Source: JAMLIA01 sp039810005
GTDB taxonomy: Bacteria > Chloroflexota > Chloroflexia > Thermomicrobiales > CFX8
NCBI GenBank assembly: GCA_039810005.1
Contig: JBDHWD010000003.1
Span: forward strand, 12,779 to 76,778
Direction: 5' to 3'
DNA: 64,000 nucleotides
The translations under genes and the position numbers were made by a program. The notes beneath the pieces are model-generated. The model was not told where the DNA came from and searched no databases. It was given only the letters and a program-made list of their open reading frames with translations. This document shows, piece after piece, positions 18,001 to 26,301 of this stretch (its first letter is position 1; every line of letters begins with the position of its first letter).

Positions 18001-18862
18001 CCGATGCCACATTGCCAGCGCTGTGCCGAACGAGGTACTTGAACACAAACAGAACCGTGAACGACACGACGACGAGGATGATCGAGAGCGCCAGCGCTGC
18101 GTCGAGCTTGCCCGACTCAAGCGTCTGATAGATTGCCAGCGGCATCGTCTGCGTCCGACCGGCGAAGTTGCCGGCAAACATGAGCGTCGCACCGAACTCG
18201 CCGAGCGCCCGCGCCCAGGCCATGACTGCACCACCGAGCAGGGCCGGCAGCGCCAGCGGAATCGTCACTGTCCGAAAGATCGTCACCCGGCTCGCGCCGA
18301 GCGTTCCGGCGACCTCTTCCAGACCCGGGTCGATCGACTCGAACCCGGCGCGCGCCGACCGCACGTAGAACGGAATCGCAACGAACGTCTGAGCGATCAC
18401 GACCGCCAGCGTGGTGAACGGGATCTCGATCCCGATGTCCGACAGAAATGGCCCGACCACGCCACGACGACCGAACGCCATCAACAGGGCGACACCGGCA
18501 ACAGCCGGCGGCAGGACCATCGGCAGATCGACCAGCGTATCCAGCAACTGATGGCCGCGAAAGCGATAGCGCGCCAACAGATAGGCAACCGGGGTACCGA
18601 GGAGCAGGACAAGGACGAGCGAAATCCCGGTCGTCAGGAGCGAAAGCGTCAGTGCCTGCCGAACAACGTCATTCTCAATGACGGTGGCCAGCGCTCCGGC
18701 CGGGATACCGCGAATGAAGATCGCCGCGAGCGGCAGTGCGAGGAAGGCCACCAGCGCGAAGCTCGCAAACACGAGAATCGCCCGGGCCGACGTCGCGACA
18801 CCCAGGCGACGCCAGCCGCTGGCCTGCGGCTCCACCCTCGGAGCCGGGACTACGTCATGCAT
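17981..18862 (-). CDS. modB: ABC transporter permease, ModB-like
   Basis: 293 residues, inner-membrane channel subunit of an oxyanion importer. About six hydrophobic helices; the EAA loop that contacts the ATPase is EEVAGTLGASRVTIFRTVTI. VDLPMVLPPAVAGVALLMAFG is the typical ModB/CysT region. It overlaps the ATPase gene by 20 bases and starts 15 bases after the PadR-like gene ends, giving a padR-modB-modC unit. No periplasmic-type binding protein gene (modA) occurs anywhere in the window. Confidence 0.85.
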   Translation of the reverse strand: MHDVVPAPRVEPQASGWRRLGVATSARAILVFASFALVAFLALPLAAIFIRGIPAGALATVIENDVVRQALTLSLLTTGISLVLVLLLGTPVAYLLARYRFRGHQLLDTLVDLPMVLPPAVAGVALLMAFGRRGVVGPFLSDIGIEIPFTTLAVVIAQTFVAIPFYVRSARAGFESIDPGLEEVAGTLGASRVTIFRTVTIPLALPALLGGAVMAWARALGEFGATLMFAGNFAGRTQTMPLAIYQTLESGKLDAALALSIILVVVSFTVLFVFKYLVRHSAGNVASDAATRA

Positions 18863-18877
18863 CGTCGTGTTCGCTCG

Positions 18878-19393
18878 TCATAGGACCACATGCTCGGACG
18901 CGCGATCCAGCCACTTCAGCAGGGCGGTGTTCTGTGCCAGCCGCATTTCGAGCACGAGGCGCCGAAAGTCGTCGTCCTCCGCATCATGCTGGGCACGCAG
19001 CGAGGACACAAACCCCTTGCATACTTCGCGCTGGTCCCTGATGAGCTGCGCCGCGTCGCCTCGCCCGATCAGGCGGGCGATGTAGAGTTTCATCAGGAAC
19101 TCCAGCCGAAGGTCGCGCGTGCGCTCGACCGGCTCAGCGAGCCATGCATCGAGCGTCGTCTCTCCTTGCGGCGTCAGCACCAGCATGCGCCGCGGCGGCC
19201 GGGTCCCCTGTGGCTGGACGCTCGACTGCACCAGGCCTTCTCGCTCGAGCTTCTTGATGTTGGCGTAGAGCAGGCTAGGCTCGAGACGGACAATGTCGCC
19301 GAGGACCGTGTCAGGGGAAAACTCGCGTGTCAGATCATAGCCATGTCGCGGCCCCTGTCGCAGCAGTCCGAGCAAGACCATTTCGACTGCCAT
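18878..19393 (-). CDS. PadR family transcriptional regulator
   Basis: 171 residues. The N-terminal winged helix starts EMVLLGLLRQGPRHGYDLTR and includes PSLLYANIKKLEREGLV, the recognition helix/wing of PadR proteins. The C-terminal part (LEFLMKLYIARL onward) is the helical PadR dimerisation domain (Vir-type). It is the first gene of a unit with the mod-like permease and ATPase. Several GTGA/TCAC half-sites lie just upstream of its own start, which suggests autoregulation. The effector is unknown; control of an oxyanion importer by PadR rather than ModE is uncommon. Confidence 0.85.
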   Translation of the reverse strand: MAVEMVLLGLLRQGPRHGYDLTREFSPDTVLGDIVRLEPSLLYANIKKLEREGLVQSSVQPQGTRPPRRMLVLTPQGETTLDAWLAEPVERTRDLRLEFLMKLYIARLIGRGDAAQLIRDQREVCKGFVSSLRAQHDAEDDDFRRLVLEMRLAQNTALLKWLDRASEHVVL

Positions 19394-19394
19394 C

Positions 19395-19437
19395 GGTGAC
19401 CATCCAATCGCTAGTCACATGGTGATTAGTTATCACC
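19395..19437. promoter_or_regulatory. Candidate PadR operator: array of GTGA/TCAC half-sites
   Basis: Immediately upstream of the PadR-like gene. The best element is GGTGAT-TAGTT-ATCACC (19421-19437). It overlaps a second palindrome, TCAC-ATG-GTGA (19415-19425), and a further GGTGAC lies at 19395. Four half-sites within 43 bases of a regulator's own start suggest an autoregulatory operator. Binding is inferred. Confidence 0.5.
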
Positions 19438-19547
19438 TATAGTACCGTGTCGCGCCACGGCTCACCATTGACCAACGGCGTGTATGCTGCGATCGTACGT
19501 ATCCCGAAGATGCTTACACGCGCGCTGAAGCGAAGGGATGAATCCAG

Positions 19548-20702
19548 ATGGATGCGTCGATCGGCATCGGTTCGATTCGCGGGATTCGCCTCGGCATCCA
19601 CTACAGCTGGTTTATCGTACTGATCGTCTTTTCGTACCTGCTGTCCGAGGGACAGTTCCCGAATCAGTTCGAGGGCTGGACACGAACGCAATACTGGGTC
19701 GTTGGTGTCGCGACGGTCATCCTGCTATTCGCCTCAGTGCTCGTCCACGAGCTGGCGCACTCGGTCGTCGCCCAGACGCGCGGCATCGAGGTTGTGGGCA
19801 TCACACTGTTCATCTTCGGCGGCGTCGCCCAACTGTCCGAAGACTCCGACGAACCGGGCGAGGAATTCGCCATCGCTATCGCCGGGCCGCTCGCATCGCT
19901 GGGGCTTGCCGGGCTGTTTGGCGGCCTCTGGTACCTGCTGCGCGATTCCAACGAGCAGCTCGGCGCGCTGCTGGGCTATCTGGCGGTCGTCAATACCATC
20001 CTGGCCGTCTTCAATCTCATTCCGGGATTCCCGCTCGACGGTGGTCGCGTGTTGCGGGCCATCCTCTGGAAGATCACCGGCAATGTACGCCGCGCCACCC
20101 GTATCGTCTCGGTGATCGGCACGCTGGTGGGCACGCTCTTCTTCATGCTCGGCATCATCTCGGCGCTGAGTGGCAACCTGATCAACGGGCTCTGGTACAT
20201 CGCCCTCGGCTGGTTCATGCAGAACGCTGCGCAGGGCGGCTACCGCGATGTCGAGCTTCGCGAGCTACTGTCCGGCCACGTCGTGTCCGAGGTCATGGAC
20301 GCCGCGCCGGTCGTCGTGCGGAGCGGGTTGAGTGTCAGCGAGCTGGTCGATGACTGGTTTCTGGCCCGCAACCTTCGCGGCGCGCCGGTCGTGACGAACG
20401 ACTGGTTCGAGGGCATCGTGACGATTTCGGATGTGCGCACCATACCGCGCGAGCAGTGGGATCAGACTGTCGTCCGCGCGATCATGACGCCGCGCGAGCG
20501 CGTGTATTCCGTCGCACCAACAGATAGCGTCGAGACGGCGCTCCGTCTGCTGTCGGAGCACGACGTCGACCAACTGCCGGTGCTCGACGATGGTCAGCTC
20601 GTTGGGCTGCTGCGCCGCTCATCGCTGGTGCGGTTTGTGCACCTCCAGCAGGCGCTCGGCTCTCAGGAAGCACGGCGCATTCCAGCTGCGTCAGGAGGTT
20701 GA
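19548..20702 (+). CDS. M50 site-2 protease with C-terminal CBS pair
   Basis: 384-residue intramembrane zinc metalloprotease of the Rip3/SpoIVFB-like group. Zinc ligands are in VLVHELAHSVVA (HExxH) and in FNLIPGFPLDGGRVLR (the third ligand Asp). Four or more hydrophobic segments lie between residues 15 and 215. The C-terminus (about 240-365) holds two CBS motifs (VMDAAPVVVRSGLSVSEL; IMTPRERVYSVAPTDSVETA) that may sense adenylates. The ATG at 19548 has AAGGGAT upstream. The family cleaves membrane-bound anti-sigma factors or other single-pass proteins; the target here is unknown. The next gene begins two bases after its stop. Confidence 0.9.
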   Translation: MDASIGIGSIRGIRLGIHYSWFIVLIVFSYLLSEGQFPNQFEGWTRTQYWVVGVATVILLFASVLVHELAHSVVAQTRGIEVVGITLFIFGGVAQLSEDSDEPGEEFAIAIAGPLASLGLAGLFGGLWYLLRDSNEQLGALLGYLAVVNTILAVFNLIPGFPLDGGRVLRAILWKITGNVRRATRIVSVIGTLVGTLFFMLGIISALSGNLINGLWYIALGWFMQNAAQGGYRDVELRELLSGHVVSEVMDAAPVVVRSGLSVSELVDDWFLARNLRGAPVVTNDWFEGIVTISDVRTIPREQWDQTVVRAIMTPRERVYSVAPTDSVETALRLLSEHDVDQLPVLDDGQLVGLLRRSSLVRFVHLQQALGSQEARRIPAASGG

Positions 20703-20703
20703 A

Positions 20704-21702
20704 GTGGAGACGCGTATCGCGGGAACCAGTGAGCTTCGGTTAACGCGGATCGGCCTCGGCCTGGCGGCGTTGGGACGGCCGGGCTATGTCAACCTCGGCC
20801 ACGCTGCCGACCTGGACCGCGACTACGACATCGCGGCGATGCGGGACCACGCTGCGAGCGTCCTCGACGCAGCCTGGAACGCCGGCATTCGCTACATTGA
20901 TACGGCACGCTCGTACGGCCGCGCTGAGGAGTTCCTCGCCCACTGGCTCGCAACTCGCGGACGTCGGCCCGAGCAGGTTACGATCGGATCGAAGTGGGGC
21001 TACACCTACACGGCCGACTGGCGCACCGACGCCGATGTCCATGAGGTCAAGGACCACACCCTGCCAACCCTCCAACGACAGATCGAAGAATCCGTCGCTA
21101 CTCTCGGCGACTGGATCGACCTGTACCAGATCCACTCGGCGACGATCGACTCTGGCGTGCTGGATCGAGCCGACGTCCTCGACGCGCTGGCGATGCTGCG
21201 TGCGGATCGCGGCTGGGCGATCGGGCTGTCGTTGAGCGGTGCGAGCTCGCGCGAGACGCTCGAACGCGCGCTAACAGTCGAGCGCGACGGAGTCCGCCTC
21301 TTCACCGCCGTGCAGGCAACCTGGAACATCCTGGAACCGTCGCTCTCCGCCATCCTCGCTGAGGCGCATCGCGCGGGGCTGGCGGTCATCGCCAAGGAGA
21401 CGCTGGCCAACGGGCGACTGACCGACCGCAACGACGACGCAGCGTTTGCTCCGTCACGCGCCGTCCTTGAGGCACATGCCGGGCGACTCGGCTGCTCAAT
21501 CGATCAGCTCGCGCTGGCAGCAGTATTGGACAACGCCTGGGTCGATTGCGTCCTGTCAGGCGCAGCAACGATCGCGCAGCTTGAGTCCAACATCGGCGCT
21601 ATGGCGATCAACCTCGACGACGACGCTCGTTCCGCACTGGCGGCGCTTGCCGAAAGCCCGGCCAAGTACTGGAGTAAACGCGGCGAGCTGGAGTGGAACT
21701 GA
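20704..21702 (+). CDS. Aldo/keto reductase
   Basis: 332-residue TIM-barrel NAD(P)H-dependent oxidoreductase. The catalytic tetrad is visible: Asp and Tyr in RYIDTARSYG, Lys in TIGSKWGYT and His in LYQIHSAT. The C-terminal cofactor segment is VLSGAATIAQLESNI. GTG 20704 was chosen because a perfect AGGAGG lies five bases upstream, inside the last codons of the site-2 protease gene, so the two genes are cotranscribed and probably coupled. A longer in-frame extension lies wholly inside the protease gene and is rejected. Substrate unknown. Confidence 0.88.
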   Translation: METRIAGTSELRLTRIGLGLAALGRPGYVNLGHAADLDRDYDIAAMRDHAASVLDAAWNAGIRYIDTARSYGRAEEFLAHWLATRGRRPEQVTIGSKWGYTYTADWRTDADVHEVKDHTLPTLQRQIEESVATLGDWIDLYQIHSATIDSGVLDRADVLDALAMLRADRGWAIGLSLSGASSRETLERALTVERDGVRLFTAVQATWNILEPSLSAILAEAHRAGLAVIAKETLANGRLTDRNDDAAFAPSRAVLEAHAGRLGCSIDQLALAAVLDNAWVDCVLSGAATIAQLESNIGAMAINLDDDARSALAALAESPAKYWSKRGELEWN

Positions 21703-21775
21703 CGCGCCGATTCTCCTCATCTCCTGATACTGTTGCATCTGCGAGATTTCGGATGGCGGACAGAGAGGGACACCA

Positions 21776-22651
21776 ATGACCGATCGGGCCTGGGGCGGGA
21801 ACACCATGGCGGGCAAGCTGGAGCGGGTACTCGTCTATCCTCCGGTTCCACCCGATCCGTCTGTTTCGTGGGAAGAATTCGGCTATCTTCGGCCGCTCGA
21901 CCACGACCTGGCCGTCTCGGAGCATGCCGCCTTCCGTCGCATCCTTGCGGACGCGGGCATCGAAGTCATCACTGGCGAAATCGACGACGCTCGCCTGCAG
22001 GATGGCATCTTCGGCTTCGATCCGGTGTTCACCACCAACGCCGGCGCTGTGCTGGCGCGGATGGGCAAGCCGCTCCGTGAGGCAGAAGTCGATCTGGCCG
22101 AGCGCACAATGGAGGAGATTGGCGTGCCGATCGCCGGTCGCATCGAAGCGCCGGGGACGCTGGAGGGCGGCGACTGCCTCTGGATCGACGCCCGGACGCT
22201 GGCGATCGGTCGCGGCTACCGCACCAATGAATCCGGCATCCAGCAGATGCGCGCTATCCTCGCGCCATCGGGCGTCGAGGTCATTGGATACGATCTGCCG
22301 TATTGGCACGGCCCTGACGAATGCCTGCATCTGCTGTCGATGATCAGCATGATCGACGACGACCTCGCGATCGTCTACCGGCCGCTCATGCCGGTTGCTC
22401 TCGTTCAGCTCCTCGAAGAGCGCGGGATCGAGATGGTCGAGATCCCGGACGAGGAATTCGCGACACAGGGCTGCAATGTACTCGCGCTTGGCCCACGCCA
22501 CTGTGTCGTGCTACGCGAGAACACCGTTAGTGCCGAGCGGATGCGCGCAGCAGGCTGCACGGTCATCACCTACGCGGGTGATGAGATTTCGCACAATCGC
22601 ACCGGTGGGCCGACCTGCCTGACGCGCCCGATCCTGCGGCGCGAGGGCTGA
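21776..22651 (+). CDS. DDAH/arginine deiminase-like amidinohydrolase
   Basis: 291 residues of the guanidine-modifying superfamily with the pentein fold. The family cleaves the guanidinium group of arginine derivatives, for example dimethylarginine to citrulline. Catalytic elements: TLEGGDCLWID (acid), ECLHLLSMISMID (histidine) and the nucleophilic cysteine near the C-terminus in GGPTCLTRPIL. GAGGGA seven bases before the ATG sets the start; an internal ATG at 21806 is an alternative. It lies alone, 73 bases after the aldo/keto reductase. Substrate (dimethylarginine, arginine or another guanidine) cannot be resolved from sequence. Confidence 0.82.
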   Translation: MTDRAWGGNTMAGKLERVLVYPPVPPDPSVSWEEFGYLRPLDHDLAVSEHAAFRRILADAGIEVITGEIDDARLQDGIFGFDPVFTTNAGAVLARMGKPLREAEVDLAERTMEEIGVPIAGRIEAPGTLEGGDCLWIDARTLAIGRGYRTNESGIQQMRAILAPSGVEVIGYDLPYWHGPDECLHLLSMISMIDDDLAIVYRPLMPVALVQLLEERGIEMVEIPDEEFATQGCNVLALGPRHCVVLRENTVSAERMRAAGCTVITYAGDEISHNRTGGPTCLTRPILRREG

Positions 22652-22689
22652 GCACTCGAGCATTGCCCGTGATCCATTGCGGTACACTT

Positions 22690-22724
22690 CGGCGGCGCTG
22701 CGGCGAAACATGCCGCTGCCGCCG
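22690..22724 (+). terminator. GC-rich hairpin after the DDAH-like gene
   Basis: CGGCGGCGCTGCGGC and GCCGCTGCCGCCG form a long stem with a small bulge and a GAAACAT loop, followed by AAAATTT. A plausible weak terminator between the amidinohydrolase and VanW genes. Confidence 0.45.
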
Positions 22725-22780
22725 AAAATTTCGATCGCAGATTCGTTCCGCATCGCGCCAACATTGGATCTCCATCTCCT

Positions 22781-24631
22781 ATGTCAACAGCTCCATCTCC
22801 ATTGCGAAAGCTCCTGAGTACCGCTGACCGCGTACGTCCGGGAGGCAGCCGCCGCGAAGGGCACGACCCGAACCTGCTGCGTCTCGAGCGCATCGCCTGG
22901 CTGGCGGCTATCGGTATTCTCCTGCTGTTTGTTGCCGGGGTTGTCGGTGTGCAGCTGGACGGACAAGGTAAGGCGCGCACCGGCGTGCATGCCCTCGGCG
23001 TGGACCTGAGTGGCATGAACCGCGATGAGGCGTTCGCCGCAGTCTCGACGGCCGCAAACGCGCAGATGTCGGAACCGCTTACGCTCACGGATGGCGATAA
23101 TTCGTGGACCGTCAGCGCCGCCGACCTGGGACTGACCATAGACGCTAACGGGATCGTGGACGATGCGCTCAAAGTCGGCCACGAAGGCATTGGACCGTCG
23201 CGGCTCGGCATCCTCTGGCGCTTCCGCGATGATCCATATGTCGTTGGGCAGGATCGCCTCGGCGTTGACCGCAGCCTTCTCGATCAGCAGCTGCAATCGC
23301 TTGCCGGCGCAATCCAGCAATCGCGCGTCGATGGTCAGCTTGAGGTTGCGCCATCCGGCGTGACCTGGGTAGCGCCAGTCGTTGGGCGGGAACTGGATAT
23401 TCCGGCGAGCGACGCAGCCATTATGAACGCACTGTCGAGCGGCACAGATACAGTTAGCCTCGTTGTTGCAGAGGATCCGCCGCCGGCGACGCTCGCCCAG
23501 TACATCGACGCCCGCGACCAGCTCACTCGTATCTGGGATGCCCCGATTGAGCTCGTCGCCGCTGACCAGACCTGGACGCTGACACCCGACCTGATCGCTA
23601 TTCACCTGTCGCTGACGCAGCCTGCTGACGGCAACCCGGCGGTCCTCAATCTCGACGAGGAATGGCTCAACGCTGTCGTCCGCGAAATTTCGATCGGCAC
23701 CGATTCAACGCCGAAGAGCGCGCGGGCCTGGTGGGGCGATGGCGGAGCGCTGGTCAAGATCCGCGACGCCGAGGCCGGCAGGGACATGGACGAAGACGCT
23801 GCTTACACGCTCATCAAGGACGCATTCACCGGCCACTCCGATGCGAACAGAATCGACCTGCCGGTCGCCCTCATCGATCCGCCGGAGCAGCCGGCGGATT
23901 TCGCCTCGATTAATGTGTCAACGTTGCTGGCCAGCTCCAGCACGACATACGGCGGTGGTCTCGCCGAGCGGTCGCACAATATCGAGCTTGCAGCCAGCCT
24001 GCTGAACGGCGCGCTCATCTTCCCTGGCGAGACATTCTCGTTCAACTCTGAGGTCGGCCCGACGACTGTCGAGGCCGGCTGGCAGATCGCCTACGGCATC
24101 GCTGAGACAGACGGACAGGTCACGACCGTTCCGGCAGAAGCTGGTGGCATTTGCCAGGTCGCAACGACAGTCTTCCAGCCGGTCTTCTTCAGTGGCTTCC
24201 GGATCGACCAGCGCGCCAGCCATTCATACTGGATTCCGCGCTATGCCTATCAGGGCAACGTCGGCATCGACGCCGCCGTCGAGTCGACAGTCGGCCTCGA
24301 CCTGCGCTGGACGAATGACGGACCATCGCCGGTTCTGCTGGAGGTCTACGCCGATGGGCAGACCCTGTCGGTCAACCTCTACGGCGCTCCGCTCCCGTGG
24401 AGTGTCGAAGTTGATCCGCCGGTTGTGACGAATGTCGTCACCGCTGATCCAACCATTCACTATCAGGAGACTGATACGCTGCCGACCGGCAGCCAGCGCG
24501 CTGTCGAGACGGCGCAGGACGGCTTCGACGTGACCGTCACTCGCCGGGTGATTCAGGGCGACAACGTCATTTCCGAGGACTTCTCGACGACCTACACGCC
24601 GGCTCAGAACCTCGTCCTTGTCGGTGCCTGA
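22781..24631 (+). CDS. VanW family membrane-anchored protein
   Basis: 616 residues. A cytoplasmic basic N-terminus is followed by one membrane helix (about 38-57, IAWLAAIGILLLFVAGVVGV), so the bulk is outside the cell. After two repeats of a peptidoglycan-binding-4-like domain (about 75-380) comes the VanW domain (about 395-520) with the hallmarks FPGETFSFNSEVGP, EAGGICQVATTVFQP and RASHSYWIPRY. The C-terminal 70 residues resemble a G5-type domain (VTRRVIQGDNVISEDF). VanW proteins occur in Gram-positive-type envelopes and are thought to act on peptidoglycan; the original vancomycin link is by name only. No strong RBS was found before the ATG. Confidence 0.85.
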   Translation: MSTAPSPLRKLLSTADRVRPGGSRREGHDPNLLRLERIAWLAAIGILLLFVAGVVGVQLDGQGKARTGVHALGVDLSGMNRDEAFAAVSTAANAQMSEPLTLTDGDNSWTVSAADLGLTIDANGIVDDALKVGHEGIGPSRLGILWRFRDDPYVVGQDRLGVDRSLLDQQLQSLAGAIQQSRVDGQLEVAPSGVTWVAPVVGRELDIPASDAAIMNALSSGTDTVSLVVAEDPPPATLAQYIDARDQLTRIWDAPIELVAADQTWTLTPDLIAIHLSLTQPADGNPAVLNLDEEWLNAVVREISIGTDSTPKSARAWWGDGGALVKIRDAEAGRDMDEDAAYTLIKDAFTGHSDANRIDLPVALIDPPEQPADFASINVSTLLASSSTTYGGGLAERSHNIELAASLLNGALIFPGETFSFNSEVGPTTVEAGWQIAYGIAETDGQVTTVPAEAGGICQVATTVFQPVFFSGFRIDQRASHSYWIPRYAYQGNVGIDAAVESTVGLDLRWTNDGPSPVLLEVYADGQTLSVNLYGAPLPWSVEVDPPVVTNVVTADPTIHYQETDTLPTGSQRAVETAQDGFDVTVTRRVIQGDNVISEDFSTTYTPAQNLVLVGA

Positions 24632-24672
24632 TCGGCGCTCGGACGCGATTCTGACACCGGAGTGGCCCGAAT

Positions 24673-24716
24673 TCGGAGTGACACTCCGACACATCGCGGC
24701 GATCAGCGGTTATACT
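24673..24716 (+). promoter_or_regulatory. Palindromic operator plus -10 box upstream of FHA gene
   Basis: A perfect 8-1-8 inverted repeat TCGGAGTG-A-CACTCCGA (24673-24689), preceded by another GGAGTG half-site at 24659, lies just upstream of a TATACT -10 box (24711-24716). The palindrome centre would be near -42. No clear -35 hexamer is present, as expected for an activator-dependent promoter. Confidence 0.45.
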
Positions 24717-24739
24717 AGCCACACGGCAGCGCGTCGTCA

Positions 24740-24783
24740 GGCACGGACATGTAGGGGTCGGCACAGTGTGCCCGTCCGGTGCC
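24740..24783 (+). other. Structured leader (nested hairpin) upstream of FHA gene
   Basis: GGCACGGAC (24740-24748) pairs with GTCCGGTGCC (24774-24783) with one bulged base, enclosing a second perfect hairpin GGCACA-G-TGTGCC (24760-24772). It lies between the putative transcription start and the RBS of the FHA gene. No known riboswitch class recognised. Confidence 0.4.
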
Positions 24784-24843
24784 ACTGGGTTTGACGCGCG
24801 ACATTCGTTTGAAACGCAATGACGGTTGGGGAGGCAGCGGCGG

Positions 24844-25458
24844 ATGAGCGGACTGACGCTCCTGACGGTGATACTTGTTGTGGCTGTCCTCGTCTGGCTT
24901 GCCCAACTCGTCTGGCTCTTCAGGTTCGCCGAGCAGCATCGGGCTGATCCTTTCAGAATCGTCTCCGGTGCGGCGATATTCTTCGTCGCGGCCGCCCCCG
25001 TCGCCATGAACAGCCCGCAGATCGTCGAGCGCGTTGCTGACTTCTGGGATCGCCTGTTCGGCAGTCGCCCGCAGGCAGTCGAGTCTCCGCGCGTGCCGGC
25101 GCGCTTGCTGATTAATGGCGAGCAGATTCCGCTCGACCAGCAGCGTATGCGGATTGGGCGCTACCCCAACAATGAGATCGTGCTCGATCACCCAACGGTT
25201 TCCGCGTATCACGCCGACATTGTCGAGCGCCCGGACGGTCGTCACGAGATCCACGATAACGGCAGCCGCAACGGCACACGGGTGAACGGCGACATCGTGA
25301 CCAACCGCGCCCTGCGCGACGGCGACCTGATTACGCTCGGCGCAGCGTCGATGCACTACCTCGGGTCGTCCAGCCGTGAGACAGAGGCTGCGATGGCGGC
25401 CGATTATCGCCGGCGCGAACCGCAATACGAGGACGATCACTACGATCGTGGGCGATAG
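24844..25458 (+). CDS. Membrane protein with C-terminal FHA domain
   Basis: 204 residues. Two hydrophobic segments (about 3-22 and 35-52) anchor it, and a cytoplasmic forkhead-associated domain (about 90-180) carries the phosphothreonine-binding signature: RIGRYPNNEIVLDHPTVSAY followed by DNGSRNGTRVNG. FHA domains bind phosphothreonine peptides made by Ser/Thr kinases. The acidic/basic tail (RRREPQYEDDHYDRGR) is disordered. ATG 24844 was chosen for the upstream GGGAGG; an earlier in-frame start at 24826 overlaps that RBS. No kinase gene lies in the window, so the partner is unknown. Confidence 0.85.
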   Translation: MSGLTLLTVILVVAVLVWLAQLVWLFRFAEQHRADPFRIVSGAAIFFVAAAPVAMNSPQIVERVADFWDRLFGSRPQAVESPRVPARLLINGEQIPLDQQRMRIGRYPNNEIVLDHPTVSAYHADIVERPDGRHEIHDNGSRNGTRVNGDIVTNRALRDGDLITLGAASMHYLGSSSRETEAAMAADYRRREPQYEDDHYDRGR

Positions 25459-25482
25459 CTCTCCGCATTCAATTCACGTCTT

Positions 25483-25499
25483 CTATCGCGATGCGATAG
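25483..25499. repeat. Perfect short palindrome CTATCGC-GAT-GCGATAG
   Basis: 7-bp inverted repeat with a 3-base centre between the FHA and terC genes, 24 bases after the FHA stop. Could end the FHA transcript or be an operator for terC; there is no T-run. Confidence 0.35.
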
Positions 25500-25572
25500 C
25501 CATTTGCGTATGATAGGTGCAGGCGTCCTGTCGCCTTTCCTTTCGCGTCACTCACGTTAGGCCAAAGCGTTC

Positions 25573-26298
25573 GTGGAGCTTGACTTCATTACGAAGGTTC
25601 TGTCGATCATCGCGATCGACCTCGTCCTGAGCGGCGACAACGCGGTAGTGATCGCAATGGCGTCGCGCCGACTCCCGGCGGAGCAGCGCAAGAAGGCGAT
25701 CATCCTCGGTGGTGGCGGTGCGGTCGTACTCCGCATCCTGTTCACAATCGGCGCGGCACTGCTGCTCGGCGTTCCGCTGCTCCAGGCCATCGGCGGTTTG
25801 CTGCTGGTCTACATCGCGATCAAGCTGGTCAAGCCCAGCGGCGGCGAGCACGCGGACATCCAGGCATCCGACTCACTCACTGCTGCTGTCCGCACGATCA
25901 TCCTGGCGGACGTCGTGATGAGCCTCGACAACATGCTCGCCGTTGGCGGCGCGGCGCACGGGCACATCGGCCTGCTGATCTTCGGCCTGATGCTGTCGAT
26001 CCCGATCCTGCTGTTCGGCAGCAGCTTCATCGCCCGCATGATCGATCGCTATCCGTGGCTGAACCTGGTCGGCGCAGCGATCCTGGTCCACACCGCAATG
26101 GAGATGTTCTTCAAGGACAAGTACGTCCGCGACATCGTGCACATGGATCGGCCGCTGGAGCTCGGCGTCATCCTGCTGATCGTGCTGGCAGTCGTCGCCC
26201 TCGGCTGGCACTGGAACAAGCGCGCCGAAGAGGCAGCGCGTTCGATGCAGGCAACCCAGCATCATCGCTCGGTTGATGCAACCGAGTCAGGTAGCTAA
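25573..26298 (+). CDS. TerC family integral membrane protein
   Basis: 241 residues, about seven membrane helices. The paired acidic motifs of the TerC/YjbE family are present: VLSGDNAVVIAMASR in helix 1 and DVVMSLDNMLAVGG in the middle, which are thought to bind a cation. Members export manganese or help load metal onto exoenzymes; older names refer to tellurite resistance. The GTG start has only a weak upstream AGG. I looked for the Mn-sensing yybP-ykoY riboswitch, which often precedes such genes, and did not see its conserved elements. The C-terminal tail is hydrophilic (KRAEEAARSMQATQHHR). Confidence 0.87.
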   Translation: MELDFITKVLSIIAIDLVLSGDNAVVIAMASRRLPAEQRKKAIILGGGGAVVLRILFTIGAALLLGVPLLQAIGGLLLVYIAIKLVKPSGGEHADIQASDSLTAAVRTIILADVVMSLDNMLAVGGAAHGHIGLLIFGLMLSIPILLFGSSFIARMIDRYPWLNLVGAAILVHTAMEMFFKDKYVRDIVHMDRPLELGVILLIVLAVVALGWHWNKRAEEAARSMQATQHHRSVDATESGS

Positions 26299-26301
26299 TC
26301 G

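Noticed and set aside
18001..18234. N-terminal extension of the ModC-like protein (78 residues)
   Set aside because: Arg/Ser-rich and fully inside modB; homology to ABC ATPases starts only after 18000.
17783..18883. Plus-strand frame of 366 codons over the mod genes
   Set aside because: Arg/Gln/His-rich shadow of modB and modC on the opposite strand.
21608..22501. Minus-strand frame of 297 codons over the DDAH-like gene
   Set aside because: No motif or RBS; the plus strand has the catalytic pentein residues.
25459..25572. Possible yybP-ykoY manganese riboswitch before terC
   Set aside because: Only one small palindrome found; the conserved core of that riboswitch could not be seen.
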